Shown here one piece after another: positions 42,201 to 54,200 of a stretch of 64,000 nucleotides of DNA (position 1 is the stretch's first letter; the number at the start of each line of letters is the position of its first letter). The notes beneath the pieces were generated by a model. The model worked only from the letters and a program-made list of their open reading frames with translations. It ran no database searches and was not told where the DNA came from. The stretch lies in contig OW203745.1 in assembly GCA_934045075.1 (NCBI GenBank), positions 9,561,873 to 9,625,872 on the forward strand, written 5' to 3'. Origin of the DNA: Yponomeuta sedellus (Eukaryota > Arthropoda > Insecta > Lepidoptera > Yponomeutidae). The translations under genes were made by a program, and so were the position numbers.

Positions 42201-45200
42201 TTAATTTGAAGACGCCATCTTGTTTTAGCGTAGCGTATGACATCACTTGTAATAATTATTTATAATAATAATTACATTTCATTCCACACTAAACATTTCT
42301 TGTATTCTTTCTTCTGGTGGCCCGATTCTCCATCCATTTTACGGCCTGTATTTACCTGGTACTCGCTCTTCTCCTTTTCGTGGACTTTGACCTTCACGGT
42401 CATGGGGTGCAGCGTGGGCAAGGTCATGTTGAGCTCAGTGTTTATGAAGAGCTGCGTCCCGATCGGCTGGTACAGGAAACCGGAAACCACAATGTCCCGG
42501 GACTTTGGGTTGATATTCAGGAGTAGAGCGCTGCTGTACTTTGGACCGATCTGTGTGAATAAAACCCTAAATTTAAAATTCCTTTCATATCCCATAGATC
42601 GACAGCAAAATCCTCAAACAAAAAAAGGTCAATTATTACTGTCTTATAAAACATTAGTATTATAAATGTGAAAGCTTGTGAAGATCATTGGATGTACTAA
42701 ATCACGCAATGACTTTTGAAGGGATTTTCATGAAACTTGGCGTACCGATAGACAAACATCTCAACTGAGACATGGGATGACGTTTTCGAGGTCAGCTATA
42801 TCTTTACAGAACTAGAAATTTTGAATTTCGATAAGTACTGCACAATATAACCTCAAATTCTAACCTCAAATTAAACCATACAAACAATTTTCTCACAACA
42901 TATTAGCATGGAGTTTGTTACTGAGCTCAACGCAGATTAGATTTATTTAGATAAATGCTACTGGGGCCACAAGTGACAGGCAATTTTAACCCCTATTCCC
43001 TCCACAAAAGACTTACCTGTTCGAAGCCGAACTGCATCCTCAAAGGCCTGGGTTTAGCCAGCATGACGCTGGTGTCAATCTTCAGGCCAGTGAGTTTGTC
43101 AATGCGGACGAAGCCGAAGGTGAAGGAAGGGTCGTTCTTGAATGCACGCGACGAGCTCACGTTGAAACCTATGTCCAGGTGGGTTTGGGATTTCTGAAAG
43201 AAAAGCCGCGTTCAGGCAGAAGTTCTGGAGAAACACCAGCCCTCCTATTACGTAGCACTCTACTCTATCGAGTGAAGCATTTAGACGACTCCTAAGTGTC
43301 AAAAAATGTATGCATTTGACAGCCGGAGTAATTAAAAAAAATAAAAATTTTAAAAAAGTAAAAATCAACGTCACTCGACTCAGTGGACACGTACTTACGT
43401 AAAAATGCCCATGTAGTCCATTTGTTTAGGTACTTTAAAAAATGTAAACAATTTCGTTATGCATTTTTATCACTTTTTCAATCAAAATCTTTACACTTTA
43501 CCAATTCAATCTGAAATTTTATGTAACTACATGAAATTTAGCTAAAATGTAAATATTTTTATTTATCAAGTGCATATTTCAATAAAGAGGCTAACCTAGA
43601 TTATTTACATTCATTTAATTACCTAAATGAATGGAATGGAGAAATATTTCTCAAGATTCGCAATGCTCATACATAGCTCATATCGCGATTAGAGTCGTTC
43701 GATATATAACTATGGAACATCTAATGCCACACTAACCAATGCTACAAAAATTATGAAATGCACTAATATATTACTCCCCCCGAGCAGTCTTCCTCTGGTG
43801 GAGTTTGTAGATGGTTGTAGGTATTGATAGAAGATTAGCCAATGCTACAGAGCGGTGGTAGCGGAGCGGTGTAGAACTCCGGCTTCTCAATCGGGAGGTC
43901 GTGGGTTCGAACCCCGGCATGTACCAATGACTTTGTTTTCTAAGTTATGTACATTTGTGAAATCATAGTGGCAATACTACTAGCTGACGGTGAAGGAAAA
44001 CATCGTAAGGAAACCCTAGTGTCTGAGGTGTTAGCGTACCTCAACGCTTGCTACGTACAACGGCCCAACTATGAGGCTAAGTGCGGAAATCTCAGGTCTA
44101 ACTAACTAACTAGCCAATGCTACAAAAATTCTGAAATGCACTAATATATTACTCCCCCCGAGCAGTCTTCCTCTGGTGGAGTTTGTAGATGGTTGTAGGT
44201 ATTGATAGAAGAAATTCGGGAATTCCGAAACTTACCATATTCTTTAGTACAGCGTACAAATTGTATACGGGGTACGCGGTGAACTCCATTGAGACCTAAA
44301 ACAAAGAAACTCTTAATTAAACTGGAAACGCTCTACATAAAAATAAAGTAATAAGTAAATTATAAATATCGATAAGAGCGTTGTACATGGTGGTATACCT
44401 TCTAGCTCCTCGAAATAAAACATCGATATCGGTATTTATATCGGAAAATACTTCTGGTATAAATACCCATAGTAAAGGGGTAAGTGCGAAAACATTCGCC
44501 AACTAATTATTAATAAAATGACCCAACATACACTTTGTCCAAAAAAAAAAAAGAAATGAAAGAGATAAGATAACATAAGATGAGATAAGAAATTCTTTAT
44601 TGTATACCGGAATAGTTACAGAAACGGCAGATACAAACGGTCTTATCGTTAATAGAAATTTCTTTCAGGCAACCTCAAATTGGAGAATTTGCCGAGGAGA
44701 AATAGATAGGGGTACCCGGAAAGAGTAAAGTTTTGCTCAGACTTTTTGTCGAGCATTGACCAACAACATGCGTGGTCACGTGTTAGATGGGTGACCGTCC
44801 AGTGACTACCGATAGTGGCATTTTCTCCGAGCGCTTATATGCTTCGTAAGGCACGCTAAGCCATTGGCGCCGGCTGTCATGTAAAAGCAGTCGTTAAGCC
44901 ATATCAAAGTCTTTATGTGTTTTGATAACTTCTGACAGCAAGACCCTCCTGTCTTACCATCCTCCACCAACCGGGACTTCGCCCCCGTGGTGGATTATGG
45001 CCTAACCTTCCTGCGAAGAGACACGTGCCTTAGCAGTGAGGACATACAAATTGTTGATATCAAAGGTAGAAAATCGTATTTGTAATCGGAGTATTCCCGT
45101 CAAACAAGTAATAAATTTTTACTTCCGATTTTAAAAACCTATTTAGAGGCTAAAAATTCCACCCATGCCGGGATTCGAACCCGCGACTTCTGGCTATCCG

Positions 45201-48200
45201 TGCCAGCGCTCTTTCCAACTGAGCTAATGGGCGACTCACCGGCATCAGTGAAATTTCGAACCTCTTTACACTATTCTCTGTATTACGTACAGGCAGCGAC
45301 ATCTGGCTTAAGTAAATTGCATCACTTACAGCCCCGTAAATTGTGCTTAGCACGGGTTAGTGCATTAGAAATAAAAATAGTGGAATTATTTTACTTCCGA
45401 TTTTCATTTTGGACAAACTGTACATTAATCGTGTGTGATGGAGACCCGTGCCTCTCGGTGGGGACATAATTGGTTAATGATGATGATGTACATAATATAA
45501 CACAACTCTGAACACATAACACAATTTTGTTGAAGCCGAAGCGAAAAGTGGTAAACATCTTACCTCTCCGTAGATATCGTGCCTGTAACCCATGGCGCGC
45601 TCGCTGTACACTCCCTCCATCTTGATCGTCTGCTTAGGGTTCTTATAGAACTGGTAGTCCAGCTGCAGCTTTGTGCTTTGGGACGGTCCGTTGACGATGT
45701 AGTAGCCCTGGAGTCGGCTCGCCAGTTGCTTGGTTTGGAACTCTGCGGTGATGTCCCACTGGGTCACGCCCCCTTTGGCTTTGACTTTCAATGTACCTGG
45801 GAGGATGGAGCATGTATTAGTGTATGCATGTATTGGGCAGTGGTATACCATAGTTCCCAACATAAATTGAAATGAAAAGGTTTTATTCAAAGTAGCGCAG
45901 AAACTGCGACTTAATGAATGTTACAATTGAAACTAGGTGTCAATTTCAAAGTCTAGATCATTTTCGAGAAAAAATTGACGAAAACTCCAAATTTAGTCTT
46001 TTCAAAGTCCTTAACTGAGTTTACATAATTATTATAAAACATAGAACTCATGCATTAATACCGAAACACATAATTAAAACGCGACCCGACGCGACGTGTC
46101 GACACCTGATGTACACCGTGCAATTACCATGTAATTAGGGTCGCGTCGGATGTTCATTGTGTGATTCTAGTCATAGAAAATAGTACAATTTGATTCGACT
46201 CTACACGCGTCGCGTTACGTCGGGTCGCGTGGCGTGTTAATAATGTGTTTCCACCTTCATACTGGCTATAATTCCAGACGTCATTGTCATATTTAGATGA
46301 CAATGATGACTGGTATCAAAGTTTATGTTATAGTAACCCTTTTGGCACAAGGTGTTACCACATTTTTGAACCGCGTTTCAGGCAAGCTTAATATAATATT
46401 GAACCTCATTACTTTTGAATTAAAGTCCAAAATCAATAAAAAATTATACTAGCTCTGCCCTTTTAAGGAATAATGGACAACATGCGCAAACTTAGACTGA
46501 GTTGACATTGCTGTAATACCATAGATGACATAAACTTTATCGGGGTTTTTAGTTCAATTTATAGTTCTGAAAAATGCAAAAAAGGTGTATGAAACTTACC
46601 AGACAGCTCAGCGATCTTCACGTCGTCCACGATCCAGTAAGCATGGGGCACCCACACGAAGCCATACTTAATATCGTGTCGCTTCAACGCCATCACGGTA
46701 TCGAAATGCTTCCGGCCGTCTATGTCCAGGCTGGCTTCTATAGATTTGTCGTACTCCATATTGCGGTACAAGGCTTTCGCCTTCAAAGTGCTTTGGGCGG
46801 ATTGGAACGACACCAGAGCGGTGCTCAATTTTTGGGAGAGGAACATCTCCGCGTTGAACATGCGTTTCTCCTGTGGAAGAGGGCGGTGTTAGAGCGGTGT
46901 TCAGTGATACGCCGCGGGTACTGGTGGGTTAAAATATGATAAGAATATTATTGTACGCTGGAAAAAACAGCACTTAACTTAGGCCTTTAGTCTTTGTATC
47001 GGGCAGGTTAACTTAGGCCGCCAATCGTACGATATGCACCTTTGTAAATATTTTGTATTTGTTGCTTTTTTCCAGTATACAATAAAGAATATTCTTATCT
47101 TATTGTATGGAGTCAGGCGTTACTTTGCTAAATTCCGCCAAAAATCCCACACGCACCATGCGGTTAGTTAATGCACCGCCCCACCCTCCCACTTTTTCAA
47201 GCAGAAGCAAGACACGAATACACCACCACCGACACCAATACTTGTGTTGTGTGAGAAAACACGCGACGCGTTTGGCCTCTAACACGAGGCATCCTGAGGC
47301 TCACAAGTGCAAGTGCGTGGTACTTGCGCGATTTTTGGCGGAATTTAGCAATGTAATTTTCACTTTTTCATTCTTATCTTATCTTAATAATATAATATTG
47401 GCCTTTTGCATCTACTAAATGAGATGATTTATACAGCGTCCAGTGGTATCTTCACTTACACTAGATGGGTGAAGGGACCACTCCGACGCAGTAGTGCCTG
47501 GGACATGGTTTTATAGATGGTGTAGGCTTGCCCAGTACCTATACCATCCTGACAGCTTAGTTGGCCTATCCCACAGGAAAGACTAATCAATATCTTATCT
47601 TACCTAGTTATACAGGGTGTCTCCTTCAAATCGGTCAGCATGGGAAAGTCTGAAACTATAAGACACACGAAGATCCGTTCTGAGGAACCATGTCATCGAT
47701 TTTAATAACAAGAAAAACTGCATTCATACATTTTAAAAAACATCTGTACTCCGTTCGGGAATAGAACCCAGTAGTTTTGAAAAAAAAAAAAACTTCTATT
47801 CATCAAACACTAACAATCAATTGAAAAGCCCACTTAAAATAAGTATGTAGATACTTATTTAAAGATTAAGATCGTTACCTAAACGTGTTGAATATTGTAT
47901 TGAAAAAGGCGGCGGTCACTTCGAGCACCTACTAAAATAAATTAAAGTATGTGAGAACAGTGCATTTTATTCATTTTAGACATTATTTTTCATACAGACA
48001 TTTACTGCTTAAGACGTACACAATCGATATCTAAATAGAAATAGTGTAGGTATTTTCTTCAAAACAACCGGGTTCGATTCCCGAACGGAGTACAGATGTT
48101 TTTGAAAATGTATGAAAGCAGTTTTTCTTGTTATTAAAATCGATGACATGGTTCCTCAGAACAGATCTTCGTATGTCTTATAGTTTCAGACTTTCCCATA

Positions 48201-51200
48201 CTGACCGATTTGAATGAGACGCCTTGTATATTAAACGGGTCTAATCGCGATAATTTATTACGTAAAACATAATTACGTTTAAAAACCTAATTAGAGGCTA
48301 CAAATTTCACCCATACCGGGTCTCGAACCCGCAACCCCTGGCCATCCGTGCGAGGATGTGAGAACCCCTGTGAGAACCAATTTGTCCTTAGCACGGGTTA
48401 GTGCAATAAAAAATAAAAATAGTATAATTACGTTATTTCCCGATGATTAGATCCGTTTAATATATAACTATGTATGAGTATCACGAATCACTAAGAAATA
48501 CTTATCTTATCTTATCCTAGGCCTTTGGCATTTGCATGTCCGTAATGAGATTATTTATTCAGCGTCCAGTGGTACCTTCACTCACACTGGACGGGTGAAG
48601 CAACCACTCTGACGCTGCAGCGCTTGGGACATTGTTTTGTTTAGATGGAGTAGGCTTGCCCAGCACCTATGTCATCCTGACCGCCTAGTCGGCCTAGCCT
48701 ACGAGCCAACGTGCGGAGCCAATGAAGCCGCGGGTTCCTCACGATGTTTTTTTCCGTTAATGTGTGATATTGTTAATGCAAATGCGGTATCATATCGGAT
48801 TACTATTCCGGACTATTAGGTCGTTCTCCGTATTCTGGATGTATTTCTGGACACGCGCACATACCCACACATATTCACACACACTCACACACACTCACAC
48901 ATACACACAAACATACACACACAATCTCACAAACAAACACATCTGAGTGGCTAATAACAGTTTTTTTTTCTCTGATTATTTTATTTTTTGTTTTTCTTGC
49001 ATGCAAATAAAATTGTTTTCTCAAACATGCTCGGAAATGTTTGTGTTATTACCATGAAATAAAGCCACAAAGTTTCTCTTTTATGGCTCCCGCCTCACTT
49101 TACTGGCCTAAGCCAGTAAAGTAAGTATGAAAATCCATTACCGTCCGCTGCTCTAACTTTTTAATAGTACATTACTGCAGAGGCCGAGAAGTAAGGGATT
49201 GCTGGACGAGTTTGGGATAGACGGCCGAGTCGTAGACGAGGTCGTCTAGAACGAGTCCTGCAATCCCTGTTCCGGCCGAGGATTGTATAATGCTTTTCTC
49301 AAACAATGCGAGGAAATATTAATATTAAAATAATTACTAGGTAATTAAGAAATAACAGTTTATTAGGAAAAAAATAACGTAAAAATGTATTTTTCTTTAC
49401 TTTTAGCCGGTAACAGATTCTCCATAGCAAATTTTGCTTCATTTCTCAAATTAGGCGGAGTACAGTCCATAATTTCCGCATCACTCTCGTCACTAGAACT
49501 CTTTTTCTATATTTTCGATGAAATGATTATCAGAAAAAACAGTTGAAATGATCAAAGAAAAAAGTTGTTTAGTTTGCCGCCTTTTTTATTTTTAAATACA
49601 CTAACATATTTGAGCACCATGTTTAACCGCACAAAAACCAATACCATAGATTGTTTTTTTTTTTAATCTTGCAAGTATGCTTACAGTACTTGGTAGGTGG
49701 TTGGCTGTATGTAATTTTTCTCTATCCCAAACTCGTCCAGCAATCCCTTACTTCTCGGCCTCTGCAGTAATGTACTATATATTGACTGACAGTCGTCCGC
49801 TCAATGTATCTCGACGAAAGCTTGTACGCACATGTTTTATGTTAATTTAATTTCACCTTCTAAGATACAGGTTTTTCGACTAGTTTAGGAGACAGGATGC
49901 AACGACAAGAATATTGTACAATAGATTTAGCACCAAACGATTGTAGTCATTTATTTACATGTAAAATTTTGTTATTTAAAATAAACAATGTATTATTATT
50001 TCTATGGTTGTGACGTCCTTGCCTGGTTACCAAAGCATAGTACCATAGCACTACTTTGGGACCAGGACAGGTGATTGTGTTGTATAGTCTAGGAAGTTAA
50101 AAAAAATCGACGTTTTCAGGGAATGGCCCATTTTAGTGAGAACCCAGTACAGTGAGCTGATAGGCGTGTTATGTTAAAGATACCTGGCTGTTAGGCGTGT
50201 TGAAGGAGAAGCTGATGAGGTCAGCAGTGGCGTTCTCCTGCCAGCTGTACTGGACGGAGTAGGTCTTGGCGGAGGGGTCGGCCTTCTCCAGCGACACGAT
50301 GTACTTGGAGGGTCCCGACATCAGGAAGTAGGGGGCGTCCTTCAGGTTGGTCATGTTGGGGAACTGTGGGCAATAAAGTGGTTCTCATTCATTCTGCTCC
50401 TAAGTCTCTCCTTCATTCATTTATTTATTTCCTGGCTCTTGCTGGCTCAGCGGCGTCATAAAGACCTGTGGGCAGTAAAGTGGTTCTCATTCATTCTGCT
50501 CCTAAGTCTCTCTTTCATTCATTTATTTATTTCCTGGCTCTTGCTGGCTCAGCGACGTTATAAAGGGCTGTGGGGAGTAAAGTGGTTCTCATTCATTCTG
50601 CTCCTAAGTCTCCCCTTCATTCATTTATTTATTTAATTCCTGACTCTTGCTGGCTGAGCGGCGTCATAAAGAACTATGGGCTGTAAAGTGGTTTTAATTC
50701 ATTCTGCTCCTAAGTCGTTAGTCCATACATTCATTCAGTCAGTCATACAATTAGGTATTTTCTGACCACTGCTGTCTCACCCTGACTTCATGAAGGACTG
50801 TAACTGTCCGAGCAACCAATTGATTAAGGTTTTTTAGTTTAATACGCACGGTGACAATTAATATGACAATTGTAGTGATATTTTATTTAACATAATCTTC
50901 GTTCGATATCAACCCCTGGTACGTGTCCTCTGTTGAAGCACAGGTCTCTACCTGACCCTTACAATTAATTTATAGGTTTGTAAGCTCAAAGCCAAACATA
51001 GAGCGACTTTTCAAAATTATTAATTCTTGTATAATTCACCTGTTTACAAATAAAATGATCGATTAACCGATTGCACGCACCTGATAAGCCGCGCAGATCT
51101 TGATTCCGATGGCTGTGTCGAAGGCGGACCAACTGCATGTATTCCGTTCTATTCTGTTTTTATTCAGGCCCTGTTGTTGCACCTCCTTTTCGCCGTGCAG

Positions 51201-54200
51201 CGTTATCAGTTCGGATCTGTGGAGTGAGAATAGGAACTTTAACTCCATAATAGATCACCAGACAGACTTCCTACCGCCTCAGAATCAATATCGTTTGGTG
51301 TTTTTTTTATAATTTTAAATACTCTTCGATGTATTGACAAGTACAGTGTCATCTTTCAGCTGACCTTTTAATTTGCATACTTTGTTTCGAGTGCGATTGA
51401 ATTGGACCGCGAAGTAGTATTTGGAGTTCCATTTATTTTACTTCCCAAAGGGCTAGTGTCTGAATTGAGAATTTCGCTAAGTAAATACTTAACTATACTA
51501 TTTTTATTTTTAATGCACTAACCCGTGCTAAGGACAACTTTAAAAACCTATTTAGAGGCTAAAAATTCCACCCATGCCGGGATTCGAACCCGCGACCTCT
51601 GGCTATCCGTGCCAACGCTCTATCCAACTGAGCTAATGGGCGACTCACCGGCATCAGTGAAATTTCGAACCACTTTACACTATTTTCTGTATTTTCTCAT
51701 TTAAAATTTAATTCAATTTTAAATTTAATTTAATTTTGAATTTAGAAATTTTAATTCTGAAATTTCACTGATGCCCGTGAGTCGCCTTACTTACTGACCG
51801 GCGATAAAACTTGTACTTCCTTTGAGGCGAAGATCCCACGTTTCGAGCGCTACAATAAACGGTTCAAAATCAGCAGCCTGAGACCGCAGAGCATGAAACT
51901 GAACCGTGAAGAAGTAATTGATATCTCAATGAATATACTTTCGTCGACTAATCTCACTTACCTCAGACGTATACTTACTTTGCGGCGAAGATTTCCTACT
52001 TCGAATGCGGCAGTGACAGGTCTAACCTCAGCATCTTCAGACCGCAGAGGACGAATTTGAACCGTGAAGAAGTACTTGGTGTTTCAATGAATACCCTTAG
52101 TCGACATATCTCACTTGCCTCGGCGCATACTTACTTCGCGGCGAAGATTTCCTGCTTCGAATGCGGCAGTGACAGGTCCAACCTCAGCATCTTGGCGCCG
52201 CGCAGGCTGAAGTTGACTTCCACTGCGGTGGCGGTGTAAAGCCTCATGTTCAGCCGGATGCCAGTGGAGCTAAGTCTGCCAGCTACCACGCCCATGGTCG
52301 CAGCCACGTTCACTGCCACACTGGGGAAGACAATTTTAATATTAGACAGGTCTAATCGCAATATTAAAATAACAGGTATTAAAATAATGTGAATGTAATG
52401 TGGTCTTTTAAGTATTAAGGCTCTTAGGGGCGCTGACTAGCGGTACCAATGGAATGAAACTCATAACTTCTTTTATAATACGTTTTTTTTTCAAAAAGTA
52501 AGCATCAAATATCTAAATATTTGTCACAACAATTTTTAGAACGTCGTGGGAAACGAAAGGAAAACATCGTGAGGAAAAACGCGGATTGGTTGGCTCCGCA
52601 CGTATTGATTAAGCTGTCAGGATGGTTCATGTGCTGGGCTACAGGGTAGATGCTGAGCAAGCCTACAACATCTGAAAACAATGTCCCAGGCACTGCAGCG
52701 TCTAAGTAGTGCATTCACCCATCTAGTGTGAATGAAGATGCCACTGGATGCTGTATAAATCATCTCATTACGTAAATGCAGACACCAATGTTTATTACAC
52801 AAGTTTAACACACGGAAGCTGCCTGGCTACTCATAGCACAACTCTAGTTTGGGAGCCAGGATACAGTTTGTAACACTTTAATTTGCAATACATATTCTTA
52901 GTTCTTTATGTTAACAGGGACGATAATTTTAAAAACTTATTTAGAGGCTAAAAATTCCACCCATGCTGGGACTCGAACCCGCGACTTCTGGCTAACCGTG
53001 CCAGCGCTCTCCCAACTGAATGATTGACTTACCGGCATCAGTGAAATTTCGAACCTTTTTACAATACTCTCTGTATTACGTACAGGCAGCAACATCTGCT
53101 TAACCTCAGCTCTCCGGGGCTACAAGCGATTCTAAATAAGTTAACGTGCGATTACAACTAAGTTTTCCTATTATGCGCACAAAGTAAATATTATTAAAAC
53201 TGTTTTTATAACTATTTAGGTCTCGGATGACCACGGCACCTGAAAAAGTGCCGAAACGTCGGAAAATTGTAAAAATGTTATAAACGAGCATAAATCCGTA
53301 TAAAAACAGTTTTAATTATGTCTAGTGCTCGTGTTAACCTTAGAAAATACTAAACTCATGGATTTTCCCTACAAGCACATACCTTGGATGTATTTTCCCT
53401 TCAAAGTCCAGGTTTCCGGAGGCCGAGAACTTGTCCAGCATAGTGCCAGCCATCTTCATGTTGACGTAACTGGTGCCCATCAGGTTCATGTTGAGAGGCA
53501 GGCCGCAGCCCGTGGGGACCGAGAATGTGGTGTCCAGAAACAGGGATGCCTTCTTGTAAGAGATTTCCTGCAAGGAAAACTTTTATTTAGCATCCAATTC
53601 ACTGCCGCTGGACAATAGAAATGAAACCATTCGCCAAAGAACTAAATTATTTACGGGCCAAACATGAGTCAAAAGGCTGTTAAATTACAATATATATATG
53701 TTTTGTTAAGAAGGGCTGTTGTATAAATAGATCCTGTGCATGTTATGTCGATCAGAACTTCAAAATTGGGACGAAAAATTCTTATTAAAATTGTTTATTG
53801 CATAAAATTTTGCACATAGGCGAGCTTAATGCTACTTAGTATTATCTACCAGCTAACCTAAGTCGATGGTGGTCGATGGGTGCCAGTGAAGATCACCAGC
53901 CTTGGACGCCCACCAGTTTGCTGAACCGATAGTACCAGGTAGATAGCATGCATGCATACATAAATACGTACGGTCGCGGTCTAAAAATGTTTATCAGTTT
54001 TCAAATTAGATCCTTTAGCACACTGTGTGTAGTAAAGCCTAAAATGCTATATCTAGGTACGTATTACTTTTTAAGAGTTGTAGCATCGATTCTAACAAAA
54101 AGAGTATTTATGACGTTTTGATGATGAAACTCTTTTCTTTATTTGAAAATTGACATAATTGAATTTTTTATAATGACATTTATCAAAAATACTAGGATTG

